Assembly (NCBI RefSeq): GCF_003121625.1
Contig: NZ_QDDJ01000010.1
Coordinates: 118,168-182,167, forward strand
Direction: 5' to 3'
DNA: 64,000 nucleotides
DNA from: Ornithinimicrobium cavernae
Lineage (GTDB): Bacteria > Actinomycetota > Actinomycetes > Actinomycetales > Dermatophilaceae
Made by a program: the position numbers and the translations under genes. Below, piece by piece: positions 32,989 through 41,352 of this stretch. The notes under the pieces are model-generated. The model ran no database searches. It saw only the letters and a program-made list of their open reading frames with translations, and was not told the origin of the DNA. Positions within the stretch are counted from its first letter, which is position 1. Each line of letters begins with the position of its first letter.

Positions 32989-33522
32989 TCAGAGAGAGGT
33001 GGGGACCCCGGCAGAGTTGCTGAGCGGCAGGATCATCGCCAGCTCCTCGGCGTCCTCGGCGTCGTCGACGCCGTGGATCTCCATCGGCCGGCGGCTGTCG
33101 GTCGGGCGGAAGCCGAAGCTGCTCGCGAACGCGACCGCGCGGCCGTTGTCCGTGCCGACCCAGTAGATGAGGTGCTTGAGCTCGTCGGCGCGCGCCTGGG
33201 CGGCGGCGGCCTCGAGGAGCTTGCGGGCCACGCCGGAGCCACGCCGCGCGGGGTCCACCCAGAGGCCGAACAGCTCCCCGACCCCGTCCTCCTCGATCTG
33301 GTGGCTGCCCACGCTCACCACCCCCAGGACCGTCCCCTCCTCCTCGGCGAGGAGGCGGCGGGAGCGGAGCATCCGGTCGCGCCAGCGGCTCTCGTCGTAG
33401 GTCTCCTCCTCCTCGGCGGAGGCGACGAAGGCTTCCGGTGACTCCTTCAGCGCACGCAGCCGAACATCGCGGTACTCGGCCCAGTTCTCTTCATCCAGCA
33501 CGCGCACGCTGATCTCACTCAT
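32989..33522 (-). CDS. GNAT-family N-acetyltransferase
   Basis: A 177-residue acetyltransferase. LFGLWVDPARRGSGVARKLLE contains the acetyl-CoA pyrophosphate loop (R-R-G-x-G-V/A), preceded by VLGVVSVGSHQ (beta-4) and followed by VGTDNGRAVAFASSFGF, the usual GNAT motif B. The acceptor is unknown. ATG at 33522 is chosen over an upstream in-frame start (33597) because MSEISVRVLDEENW begins the fold; GTTAGGGCC precedes it. Confidence 0.88.
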   Translation of the reverse strand: MSEISVRVLDEENWAEYRDVRLRALKESPEAFVASAEEEETYDESRWRDRMLRSRRLLAEEEGTVLGVVSVGSHQIEEDGVGELFGLWVDPARRGSGVARKLLEAAAAQARADELKHLIYWVGTDNGRAVAFASSFGFRPTDSRRPMEIHGVDDAEDAEELAMILPLSNSAGVPTSL

Positions 33523-33593
33523 GGCCCTAACTCTGGCACAAGCCCGGCCCGGGACTCCACGGGGGCCAGGGTGAACAGTGGGGGTACGGCCCC

Positions 33594-34397
33594 TCACTCG
33601 CCCTCGGAGAGCTCCTCCGCGCGGCGGGCCGCGGCCTCGATGGCGGTCAGGAAGGCAGCACGCACGCGGTGGTCCTCCAGGGCCCGGAGCGCCGCGACAC
33701 TCGTGCCGCCCGGGCTGGAGACCTGCTCGCGCAGGATGCTCGGGTGCTCCCCGGTCTCGCGGATCATGGTGGCCGCACCGAAGAGGGTCTGGACGACCAG
33801 CTCGGAGGCCGTCGACCGCGGCAGACCGAGCAGCACGCCGGCCTCGATCATCGCCTCGGTCACATAGAAGATGTAGGCCGGGCCGCTGCCGCTGATGGCC
33901 GTGGCGGCGTTCTGGTGCTTCTCGTCCAGGACCAGCACCCGGCCGAAGGTGCTGAGCAGCTGCTCGGCCTCCGCGAGGTGCTCGGTGGTGCAGTGCCTGC
34001 CGCCGCTGAGGACGGACATGCCCTGGTCGACCTGGGCCGGCGTGTTCGGCATGACCCGGACCACGCCGGTGTTGGCGGGCAGCCGGTTCTCGAGGTACTC
34101 GGTGCTGATCCCCGCGGCGACCGAGATGACCAGGGTGTCGGAGCCGATGGTCTCGTGGATCTCGGCCAGGAGGCCCGGCATGTCCTGGGGCTTGACGGCG
34201 AGCACCACGATGTCCGCTCCCCGGGCGGCCTCGCCCACGGGAGCCGACCGCACGGCATACTTCTCGGCCAGCTCCCGGGTCGTGGCGACCATCCGCTCGC
34301 TGAGCACCAGGTCCGCCGGGTCGTGACCCGAGCGCAGCAGCGCCGACAGCAGGGACCCGCCCATCACGCCGGCGCCGAGGATCGCGATGCGCGTCAT
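33594..34397 (-). CDS. proC: Pyrroline-5-carboxylate reductase
   Basis: A 267-residue enzyme that makes proline from P5C with NAD(P)H. IAILGAGVMGGSLLSALLRSG is the Rossmann loop in part, VVLAVKPQDMPGLL the family strand, RVMPNTPAQVDQGMS and SGSGPAYIFYVTEAMIEAG the substrate site, and the C-terminal SSPGGTSVAALRALE the proline-binding signature. It lies 4 bp after the proline dehydrogenase gene, an odd pairing of synthesis and breakdown. Confidence 0.95.
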   Translation of the reverse strand: MTRIAILGAGVMGGSLLSALLRSGHDPADLVLSERMVATTRELAEKYAVRSAPVGEAARGADIVVLAVKPQDMPGLLAEIHETIGSDTLVISVAAGISTEYLENRLPANTGVVRVMPNTPAQVDQGMSVLSGGRHCTTEHLAEAEQLLSTFGRVLVLDEKHQNAATAISGSGPAYIFYVTEAMIEAGVLLGLPRSTASELVVQTLFGAATMIRETGEHPSILREQVSSPGGTSVAALRALEDHRVRAAFLTAIEAAARRAEELSEGE

Positions 34398-34401
34398 GCC
34401 C

Positions 34402-35367
34402 TCAGCCCTTCGTCGCGAGCGAGCGCAGGAAGAAGAACAGGTTGGACGGGCGCTCGGCCATGCGCCGCATGAGGTAGCCGTACCACTCGTCGCCGTAGGG
34501 CACGTAGACCCGCACCTGGTCGCCCTGGGCCGCCAGGCGGACCTGCTCGTCGGGACGGATGCCGAGCAGCATCTGGTACTCGAAGCTCTCGGGTCCGCGC
34601 CCGTTGGCGGCCGCGAGGACCCCCGCGATCTCGACCAGCCGCGGGTCGTGGCTGGCGACCATCGGGTAGCCGTCGCCGGCCATGAGGATCTTCAGGCAGC
34701 GGACATAGCTCTTGTCGACCTCGGCCTTGTCCTGGTAGGCGACCGACTCCGGCTCCTTGTAGGTGCCCTTGCACAACCGGACCCGGCTGCCCTCGTGGGC
34801 GAGGTCCCGGCAGTCCTGCTCGGTCCGGTAGAGGTAGGACTGCAGGACCGCACCGACCCAGGGCCAGTCCTGCCGCAGCTCCCTGAGTATGCCGAGGGTC
34901 GAGTCGGTCGTGGTGTGGTCCTCCATGTCGAGGGTCACGGTGGTGCCGGTGTTGGCGGCGACCTGGCAGATGGTGCGCGCGTTGTCCAGGGCGATCTTCT
35001 CGCCGTCACCGCCCAGCGCCTGGCCGAGGGCACTGAGCTTGAGGCTCACCTCGACCTGACCCCCCTCGGTCAGCCCCTCCGCGGACAGCCCCTCCAGGAG
35101 TGCCAGGTAGGCGTCGCGGGTGTAGGTCGCCTGGGCAGGGTCCAGGGTGTCCTCGCCGAGGAAGTCGATCGTGGCCATCCGCCCCGAGGCGTGGAGCTCG
35201 CGACCGACGGCGACAGCCTGCCCGGTGGAGTCGCCGGCCACGAACCGCTTGACGACGGAGCGGCTGATCGGTGCCTTCTCGATGACGTCGCGCAGCGCGT
35301 GGTTGCGGCTCATCAGGAGCAGCCCCTGCTTCATCCACACGCTCGGGTCGAGGTCTGCGGCGTCCAT
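34402..35367 (-). CDS. Proline dehydrogenase (monofunctional)
   Basis: A 321-residue FAD TIM-barrel enzyme that oxidises proline to P5C, passing electrons to the quinone pool. Conserved pieces are VSLKLSALGQ, VTLDMEDHTTTD, GAVLQSYLYRTEQD, RLCKGTYKEPESVA, VASHDPRLVE and FEYQMLLGIRPDEQ; the C-terminal YGDEWYGYLMRRMAERP binds substrate. AAGGAG precedes the ATG. P5C dehydrogenase is not nearby. With proC 4 bp downstream, a proline-P5C redox cycle is possible. Confidence 0.94.
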   Translation of the reverse strand: MDAADLDPSVWMKQGLLLMSRNHALRDVIEKAPISRSVVKRFVAGDSTGQAVAVGRELHASGRMATIDFLGEDTLDPAQATYTRDAYLALLEGLSAEGLTEGGQVEVSLKLSALGQALGGDGEKIALDNARTICQVAANTGTTVTLDMEDHTTTDSTLGILRELRQDWPWVGAVLQSYLYRTEQDCRDLAHEGSRVRLCKGTYKEPESVAYQDKAEVDKSYVRCLKILMAGDGYPMVASHDPRLVEIAGVLAAANGRGPESFEYQMLLGIRPDEQVRLAAQGDQVRVYVPYGDEWYGYLMRRMAERPSNLFFFLRSLATKG

Positions 35368-35437
35368 GGCGTTCTCCTTCGTCGTCCTGGGCAGGTCAAG
35401 GCTAAACCGCGATCAGGCGGCGCCCGCACGGCGCCGG

Positions 35438-35743
35438 TCAGCCGTCGTGCGACTGGAGGTGCGCGGCCGCCGCGAGAGCGTCCTCGATGGCCTCAGGGTC
35501 ACCCGCCCGCAGGTCGGCGACGACCATCATGTGCCTGCGGAACCGGCCTGGCACCGAGAAGGTGTCCGGATGCTCCCGGACGAGGTCCTCCCGGGTGGGG
35601 AAGGCGCACCGGATCACGACGTGCTCGTCGTCGAGCTGCCGGGCCACCAACCTGCCGCGGTAGCGCCACTGGGCCGGCACGCCGGGTCGGCGGCGCACCC
35701 CCTCGAACGAGGTGGCCATCAGGTCGAGGTCTGCCCAGTCCAT
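35438..35743 (-). CDS. MmcQ/YjbR-like protein
   Basis: A 101-residue soluble protein. VVIRCAFPTREDLVREHPDTF, then PGRFRRHMMVVADL, resembles the C-terminal half of MmcQ/YjbR family proteins (CyaY-like DNA-binding fold), which carry a similar 'L-x-x-x-P-x-x-F...Y/H-x-x-V-x-V-x-L' pattern. The assignment is by pattern only. It has no close operon partner: 70 bp separate it from the proline dehydrogenase gene. Function unknown. Confidence 0.6.
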   Translation of the reverse strand: MDWADLDLMATSFEGVRRRPGVPAQWRYRGRLVARQLDDEHVVIRCAFPTREDLVREHPDTFSVPGRFRRHMMVVADLRAGDPEAIEDALAAAAHLQSHDG

Positions 35744-35828
35744 GCCTGTCAGCGTCGCACGACAGGCCGGTCGCGCACCGCGGACAGCGCGCGGCGGACG
35801 GGCTCGCGCAGGCTGGTCCGGGCTTTTG

Positions 35829-35850
35829 CATCAAATCGATTTGATGTAAT
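35829..35850 (+). promoter_or_regulatory. ArsR-type operator and -10 box
   Basis: CATCAAATCGATTTGATG (35829-35846) is a perfect 18-bp palindrome of the ATCAA-N6-TTGAT kind bound by ArsR/SmtB repressors. It overlaps TGTAAT (35845-35850), a good -10 box, and ends 13 bp before the ATG, so bound repressor would block transcription. The metal or metalloid inducer is not shown by the site. Confidence 0.8.
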
Positions 35851-35859
35851 CTCAGAGGC

Positions 35860-36666
35860 ATGCCACCCGTGGCAGGCGACGCGCCGCCGGAGTTCCTCCG
35901 GCTCGCTGCCCACCCCCTGCGCTGGCGCCTCCTGAGTGCGCTGGCAGCGGGGGACGCACGCGTCCGTGAGCTGATGGCCGGCACGGGCGAGTCCCAGAAC
36001 CTCGTGTCCTACCACCTCGGACTGCTGCGCCGTGGCGGCCTGGTCACCACCCGCCGCAGCACCCACGACGCCCGCGACACCTACTACCACCTAGATCTGA
36101 CCCGGTGCGCCGGGGCGCTCGCGGAGATCGCGGCCGCTCTGCACCCGGCGCTGGTCAGCGTGCCGGGCGACGACGCACGACAGTCCGTGCCGCCCGCCGC
36201 GTCCGGCCACCCGCTCGCGAGGACGCCCGCCGTGCTCTTCGTGTGCACCGGCAACAGCTCGCGGTCCCTCATCGCCGAGGCCCTGCTGCGCCACCGCAGC
36301 GGCGGTGCCGTGGACGTGACCAGCGCCGGCACCCACCCGAGGCGTGAGATCCACCCGCTCACCCTCGCGGTCCTCCGGAAGGACTACGGCCTCGACCTCG
36401 GCCCACGGGACCCTCGCGCGATCCAGGCGGTCGCCGACCGCACCTTCGACCTGGTCGTGACCGTGTGCGACCGCGCCCGCGAGGCCCTCCCGGAGCTGCG
36501 CGAGCACCCGCGGCTGAGCCACTGGAGCATCCCCGACCCCGCCCACTCCACCCCACGGCCCACCTACAGCACGTTCCGGGCAACCGCCGCGGAGATCGAC
36601 ACCCGCGTCGGGCACCTGGTGCCCGCTCTGACCGTTCCCGGCGCCTCGCGCACCGGCACACCCTGA
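35860..36666 (+). CDS. ArsR-type repressor fused to low-molecular-weight phosphatase/arsenate reductase
   Basis: A 268-residue fusion. Residues about 8-100 are an ArsR winged helix (LRLAAHPLRWRLLSAL; GTGESQNLVSYHLGLLRRGGLV), without an obvious CxC metal site. Residues about 122-255 are a low-molecular-weight tyrosine phosphatase/ArsC domain with the C-x5-R loop VLFVCTGNSSRSLIAEA and the general acid in SIPDPAHST. It could sense and reduce arsenate, or act as a phosphatase. A perfect palindrome 13 bp upstream suggests autoregulation. The next gene, a VOC protein, may be co-transcribed. Confidence 0.9.
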   Translation: MPPVAGDAPPEFLRLAAHPLRWRLLSALAAGDARVRELMAGTGESQNLVSYHLGLLRRGGLVTTRRSTHDARDTYYHLDLTRCAGALAEIAAALHPALVSVPGDDARQSVPPAASGHPLARTPAVLFVCTGNSSRSLIAEALLRHRSGGAVDVTSAGTHPRREIHPLTLAVLRKDYGLDLGPRDPRAIQAVADRTFDLVVTVCDRAREALPELREHPRLSHWSIPDPAHSTPRPTYSTFRATAAEIDTRVGHLVPALTVPGASRTGTP

Positions 36667-36717
36667 CCGACCCGGGGCACCGACGCGTCGGGTCATCACC
36701 ACAGGAGGTCACGCACC

Positions 36718-37107
36718 ATGAGTGAACACACCACTGACCAGCAGGTCAGCGTCCGCTACCTGGTCGACGACGTCGCCGCCGCCGTCCGCTTCTACACGAG
36801 CCACCTGGGGTTCACCCTCGGCACCGACGCCGCACCGGCGTTCGCGGAGGTGACCCGCGGACGGCTGCGCCTGCTGCTGTCGGGCCCCGCCAGCTCGGGA
36901 GCCAGAGCGACCCCGCAGGACGCCGCCCAGCCGGGTCGCAACCGCATCCACCTCGTCGTCGAGGACCTGGCCGCAGAGATCGAGCGGCTCACAGGCAGCG
37001 GGGTGCGGCTCCGCAGCGAGACGGTCACGGGTCCGGGCGGGCAACAGGTCCTCCTCGCGGACCCGGCCGGCAACCTCGTCGAGCTGTTCCAGCCCGCAGG
37101 CGGCTGA
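36718..37107 (+). CDS. VOC-superfamily protein downstream of the ArsR-ArsC fusion
   Basis: A 129-residue glyoxalase-fold protein: RYLVDDVAAAVRFYTSHLGF opens the first module and VLLADPAGNLVELFQPAGG closes the second (E in NLVEL is the usual metal ligand). Similar VOC proteins in arsenic loci include ArsI C-As lyases, but the cysteines of ArsI are absent, so that role is not supported. AGGAGG precedes the ATG. Its last 10 codons and stop are repeated twice downstream. Confidence 0.82.
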   Translation: MSEHTTDQQVSVRYLVDDVAAAVRFYTSHLGFTLGTDAAPAFAEVTRGRLRLLLSGPASSGARATPQDAAQPGRNRIHLVVEDLAAEIERLTGSGVRLRSETVTGPGGQQVLLADPAGNLVELFQPAGG

Positions 37108-37208
37108 GCCTGCGCGCCGCGCCATCGTCGAGCTGTTCCAGCCCGCAGGGGCTGAGCCTGCTCGGTGCGGCTCGTCGAGCTGTTCCAGCCCGCAGGCGGC
37201 TGAGCCCG
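37076..37208 (+). repeat. 3'-end echo of the VOC gene (3 copies)
   Basis: The segment encoding VELFQPAGG plus stop (37076-37112) recurs at 37125-37160 with a 1-bp deletion (AGGGGC for AGGCGGC) and at 37172-37208. Spacings are 49 and 47 bp; the spacers differ in sequence. The third copy ends 2 bp before the stop codon of the next, convergent gene. Confidence 0.9.
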
Positions 37209-37209
37209 C

Positions 37210-37998
37210 TCAGGGCACGCGCTGCCCCAGGTGGGTCCGCGCGAACTCCAGGGACTCGGCGAGGTCCGCCTCGCGCTCCTCGACCGACCGCTTACGGGTG
37301 CCGACCTCGAGACTGACAGCACCCGCATACCCCCGGTCGGTCAGCTCCCGCAGCAGCCGGTCCGCCGGCTGCGTGCCCCGGCCCGGCACGAGGTGCTCGT
37401 CCTTGAAGGAGCCCGTGCCGTCGCCGAGGTGGATGTGGCTGACCCGGTCCCCGAGCCGGTGCAGCAGGTCGACGCAGTCGACCGCTCCCGTCGAGGCGTG
37501 CGAGACGTCGAGGGTGACGTGCGGATAGGTCTGCTCCACCGGGTCCCAGTGCGGGCTGTAGACCTGCATCTCGGAGGCTCCCGCCCGCCACGGGAACATG
37601 TTCTCCACCGCCAGACTGACGCCGGTGTCCGACTGCCGGTCGGCGATCCCCTGGACGAAACCCTCGGCGTAGTCCCGCTGCCAGCGGAACGGCGGGTGGA
37701 TGACGACGACCTCGGCACCGACCTCTTCGGCGAGCCGCACGGAGCGGTCAACCTTGGCCCAGGGCTCCCACCCCCAGAGACGCTGCGCCAGCAGCAGCGT
37801 CGGCGCGTGGATGGCGCCGATCGGCAGGCTGTGCAGCTGGGACAGCGCCTTGAGCGCACCGGGCTCCTGCGTCAGCGGATCCGTCCAGACCATGATCTCT
37901 ACGCCGTCGTAGCCGAGCCGCTCGGCCAGGTCGAAGGCGTAGGCGCAGTTCTCCGGATAGACGGAGGAGGTCGACAGCAGGACCGGGGTGTGGGCCAT
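37210..37998 (-). CDS. Sugar phosphate isomerase/epimerase (xylose isomerase-like TIM barrel)
   Basis: A 262-residue AP-endonuclease-2/TIM-barrel protein. RLGYDGVEIMVWTD, VVVIHPPFRWQRDY, LAVENMFPWRAG, LDVSHASTGAVD and HIHLGDGTGS supply the barrel's metal ligands (E, H, E, D/H, H, D). It might act on a sugar or inositol derivative; the substrate is unknown. Its ATG overlaps the ppx stop by one base (TGATG), so the pair is coupled. Confidence 0.88.
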   Translation of the reverse strand: MAHTPVLLSTSSVYPENCAYAFDLAERLGYDGVEIMVWTDPLTQEPGALKALSQLHSLPIGAIHAPTLLLAQRLWGWEPWAKVDRSVRLAEEVGAEVVVIHPPFRWQRDYAEGFVQGIADRQSDTGVSLAVENMFPWRAGASEMQVYSPHWDPVEQTYPHVTLDVSHASTGAVDCVDLLHRLGDRVSHIHLGDGTGSFKDEHLVPGRGTQPADRLLRELTDRGYAGAVSLEVGTRKRSVEEREADLAESLEFARTHLGQRVP

Positions 37999-38924
37999 CA
38001 CAGGCTGTCCATCCGGCGCAGGATGAAGCCCTCGCGCAGGGCCCACGGGCAGATGTCGAGCTGGTCGACGTCGAACAGCTCCATGGCGGCCTCGACGACC
38101 ATCGCACCGGCCAGCATCTGCGGCGCCCGGGCCTCCGAGATGCCCTGGAGCGAGGCGCGCTCCTCGGGAGGCATCGCCGCGAGCCTGGGCACCCAGGCAG
38201 CGAGGTCGTCCCGGGCGAGCGTGCGCGGCACGTGGGGCCCCTCCGAGGACGGCGCGGCGCCGCACAACCGGCCGAGGGAGCGGATCGTCTTGCTGGTCCC
38301 GACCACCCGGTGGGGCGTCCCGACCTTGACCAGTGGGCGGTGCACGGCCGCGATCTCGGAGCGGATGCGCTTGCGCAGCGCCCTGAGGTCGCCCTCCGAC
38401 GGGTTGGCCCCCGCCAGCTGCAGCTCCCGTGTCAGCCGCCCGGCGCCGAGCGGCAGGGTGGCCACGGCATCGGCCTCCTCGTCCATGCCCGCGCCCAGTT
38501 CCAGGGACCCGCCACCGATGTCGATCAGGAACAGCCGCCCGGAGGACCAGCCGAACCAGCGGCGGGCGGCGAGGAAGGTGAGCCGGGCCTCGTTCTCTCC
38601 GCTCAGCACCTGCAGCTGGACGCCGGAGGCCCGGCGCACCTGCTCCAGGACCTCGTCAGTGTTGCTGGCGTCGCGGATCGCGCTGGTCGCGAAGCCGAGC
38701 AGCTCGGACACACCGCGCGTCTCGGCGACCTCGGTGCAGTCCCGGACGAACGTGGCCAGCCGACCGGCGCCCTCCTCGGAGATCGCTCCGTCGGGAGTGA
38801 GCTGCTCGGCCAGGCGCAGCTCGACCTTGTGCGAGTAGTCGGGCAGCGGGTGGGCCCCGGGGTGTGCGTCGATCACGAGGAGGTGGACGGTGTTGGAGCC
38901 GACATCGATCACACCGAGACGCAT
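37998..38924 (-). CDS. Ppx/GppA-family phosphatase (exopolyphosphatase-like)
   Basis: A 308-residue ASKHA-fold enzyme of the short actinobacterial Ppx type. [20 protein letters not shown] is the first phosphate loop, [11 protein letters not shown] the middle motif, and [13 protein letters not shown] the second phosphate loop. It would hydrolyse polyphosphate or pppGpp. The C-terminal HD-like domain of long GppA is missing, as is usual for this subgroup. ATG is 6 nt after TAGCCT (leaderless type). Confidence 0.92.
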   Translation of the reverse strand: MRLGVIDVGSNTVHLLVIDAHPGAHPLPDYSHKVELRLAEQLTPDGAISEEGAGRLATFVRDCTEVAETRGVSELLGFATSAIRDASNTDEVLEQVRRASGVQLQVLSGENEARLTFLAARRWFGWSSGRLFLIDIGGGSLELGAGMDEEADAVATLPLGAGRLTRELQLAGANPSEGDLRALRKRIRSEIAAVHRPLVKVGTPHRVVGTSKTIRSLGRLCGAAPSSEGPHVPRTLARDDLAAWVPRLAAMPPEERASLQGISEARAPQMLAGAMVVEAAMELFDVDQLDICPWALREGFILRRMDSL

Positions 38925-38983
38925 TCCCTCAGGCTAGACCCTTGCCGAGGGACCGCCCCGTCCAGGCTCGTAGAGTGGTGGAG

Positions 38984-39811
38984 GTGACAGGTCGATCGGT
39001 GGACAGGGCGGGCGAGACCCCGCTGGACGCACCGCGGATCTGGGCGGAGTTCACCGACCCGGCCGAGCCCGCCCAGCGCGTGCGCGCCGACCTCACCTGG
39101 CTCACCTCCTCCTGGCACTGCATCTTCGGGTCCGGCTGCGCGGGCATCTACGCCGACCGCCCCGACGACGGGTGCTGCACGCTCGGGGCGCACTTCACCG
39201 ATGACGACGACCTGGCCCGGGTCGGCGCCGTCGCCGCGTCGCTGGGGCCGGACGAGTGGCAGTTCCACGACGCGGGCCGCGAACTGGTCGACGGTCGCCC
39301 CGGCTGGCAGGACCTCGACGAGGACGGCGCGACGGTCACCACCCGCCGCGTCGACGGCGCCTGCATCTTCCTGAACCGCCCCGGACACCCCGCCGGCGCC
39401 GGCTGCGCCCTGCACCAGCACGCCGTGCTGGAGGGCGAGCAGCCCCACCGGGCCAAGCCGGACGTGTGCTGGCAGCTCCCCGTCCGACGCACCTACCGCA
39501 CCGTCCACCTGCCGGACGACACGTCATACCTGGAGATCACCCTGACCGAGTACGACCGCCGTGGCTGGGGACCGGGCGGTCACGACCTGGACTGGTACTG
39601 CTCCGGCCGGCCCGAGGCGCACACCGCCCCCGAGCCGGTCTATCTGGGCCTGGCCGCCGAGCTCACCGAGCTGCTGGGGGTCGAGGCGTATGCCGAGCTG
39701 GCGGCCTACTGCGCGGCTCACCTGAGGACCGTGGCCGGCCTGCGGCGGGACCCCGCCGGGCGCCGCCTGCTGCCGCTGTACGTCCACCCGGCGACGCTCT
39801 CGGCGCCCTGA
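38984..39811 (+). CDS. Conserved cysteine-rich protein of unknown function
   Basis: A 275-residue soluble protein not recognised with confidence. Four cysteine clusters stand out in the first 150 residues: [32 protein letters not shown] and [13 protein letters not shown], and later DVCWQLP and WYCSGRP. The spacing recalls YkgJ-type metal/iron-sulphur proteins. GTG at 38984 lies 7 nt after TAGAGT, supporting a leaderless start; GTGs at 38975 and 38978 are alternatives. It stands between divergent ppx and radA. Confidence 0.7.
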   Translation: MTGRSVDRAGETPLDAPRIWAEFTDPAEPAQRVRADLTWLTSSWHCIFGSGCAGIYADRPDDGCCTLGAHFTDDDDLARVGAVAASLGPDEWQFHDAGRELVDGRPGWQDLDEDGATVTTRRVDGACIFLNRPGHPAGAGCALHQHAVLEGEQPHRAKPDVCWQLPVRRTYRTVHLPDDTSYLEITLTEYDRRGWGPGGHDLDWYCSGRPEAHTAPEPVYLGLAAELTELLGVEAYAELAAYCAAHLRTVAGLRRDPAGRRLLPLYVHPATLSAP

Positions 39812-39850
39812 GGGACGGCCCTGTCGGTCGCGCCCCCTAGAGTCCCTCGC

Positions 39851-41218
39851 GTGGCGACCAAGAGCAAGGCCCCGACCTACCGGTGCACCGAGTGCGGCTG
39901 GGGGGCCGTCAAGTGGGTGGGCCGCTGCGGCGAGTGCCAGGCCTGGGGCACCCTGAGCGAGGCCGGGCAGACCGCCGTGCGCACGTCCGCCGCGGCACCC
40001 AGCCGCCCTGCCGTCCCGATCGCGCAGGTCGACGCGACCCTGGCGCAGGCGGGCAGCACCGGGGTCGGCGAGTTCGACCGCGTCCTGGGTGGTGGTCTGG
40101 TGCCCGGCGGTGTCGTGCTCATGGCGGGCGAGCCGGGCATCGGCAAGTCGACCCTGGCCCTCGACGTGGCGGCCCGCGCCGCCCGCGAGGGCCGCCGGGT
40201 GCTCTACGTCTCCGGTGAGGAGTCCGCTGCCCAGGTGCGGCTGCGTGGCGCGCGGATCGGTGCCCTCGCCGACACGCTGTACCTCGCCGCCGAGACCGAT
40301 CTCTCTGCCGTGCTCGGACACCTCCAGCGCACCGAGCCGGCGCTGGTCGTCGTCGACTCGGTACAGACCATCGCCAGCGCCGAGGTCGACGGGGCCCCCG
40401 GCAACGTGGGGCAGGTCCGGGAGGTCGCCTCCGCCCTGATCCAGGCGGCCAAGGCCGCCAACATCGCCGCGATCCTCATCGGGCACGTCACCAAGGACGG
40501 CGCCATCGCCGGCCCCCGGGTCCTGGAGCACCTGGTCGACGTCGTTGTGCAGTTCGAGGGCGAGCGCCACTCGCGGCTGCGGCTGGTCCGGGCCGTGAAG
40601 AACCGCTTCGGCCCCACCGACGAGGTGGGCTGCTTCGACCTCGGCGACGCCGGCATCGTCGGGCTACCCGACCCCAGCGGGCTGTTCCTCACCAGCCGGG
40701 ACCGACCGGTGCCGGGCACCTGCGTGACCGTGACCCTGGAGGGCCGTCGCCCCCTCGTGACCGAGGTGCAGGCGCTGGTGACCGAGAGCTCCGGGGGCTC
40801 ACCCCGGCGCACCACCAGCGGGCTCGACTCCTCCCGCCTGGCCATGGTGCTCGCGGTCCTCACCCGCCGGGCCGGGGTCACCGTGAGCGCCCACGACTGC
40901 TACGCCTCGACCGTGGGCGGGGTCCGCCTCGCCGAGCCGTCGGCCGACCTCGCGCTCGCCCTTGCGGTCGCCGGCGCGCACCGGGACGCGCCGCTGCCGC
41001 AGGGGCTGGTCGCGGTCGGTGAGGTCGGGCTGGCCGGTGACATCCGACCCGTCACCGGGCTCCCGAGGCGGCTCAGCGAGGCCGCCCGCATCGGCTTCAC
41101 CCGCGCCGTCGTCCCGGCCGGCTCCCTCACCGAGGGACCCCCGCCGGCGGGCGTGCGCGTGCGCGAGGTGAGCACGCTCCAGGACGCCGTCGAGCTCGCG
41201 CTCGGCTGGCAGGCCTGA
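39851..41218 (+). CDS. radA: DNA repair protein RadA (Sms)
   Basis: A 455-residue helicase that extends D-loops in recombination. It has a C4 zinc finger (CTECGW ... CGEC, residues about 11-31), a RecA-like ATPase with Walker [10 protein letters not shown], the RadA-specific [11 protein letters not shown], and a C-terminal Lon-like domain ([14 protein letters not shown]). GTG is 7 nt after a TAGAGT -10 box without Shine-Dalgarno. It precedes disA, the usual actinobacterial order. Confidence 0.96.
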   Translation: MATKSKAPTYRCTECGWGAVKWVGRCGECQAWGTLSEAGQTAVRTSAAAPSRPAVPIAQVDATLAQAGSTGVGEFDRVLGGGLVPGGVVLMAGEPGIGKSTLALDVAARAAREGRRVLYVSGEESAAQVRLRGARIGALADTLYLAAETDLSAVLGHLQRTEPALVVVDSVQTIASAEVDGAPGNVGQVREVASALIQAAKAANIAAILIGHVTKDGAIAGPRVLEHLVDVVVQFEGERHSRLRLVRAVKNRFGPTDEVGCFDLGDAGIVGLPDPSGLFLTSRDRPVPGTCVTVTLEGRRPLVTEVQALVTESSGGSPRRTTSGLDSSRLAMVLAVLTRRAGVTVSAHDCYASTVGGVRLAEPSADLALALAVAGAHRDAPLPQGLVAVGEVGLAGDIRPVTGLPRRLSEAARIGFTRAVVPAGSLTEGPPPAGVRVREVSTLQDAVELALGWQA

Positions 41219-41352
41219 CCCTCGTTCACGGTTTTGCTCCGGCGACGGCACGCGGTTCATCTCGGTACGGTAAAGGTTGCGCTCATCGGGCGTTTCCCGC
41301 GTGTGCCGTCGATAGACTCCCGCACGTCAGACCAGGGCACGGACGGAGCACA

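Noticed and set aside
36718..37107. ArsI C-As lyase
   Set aside because: The cysteine pair needed for arsenical binding is missing; only the VOC fold is supported.
37076..37208. CRISPR-like array with 36-37-bp repeats and short spacers
   Set aside because: Repeats contain the C-terminal codons and stop of the adjacent gene, spacers are only 11-13 bp, and there are no cas genes.
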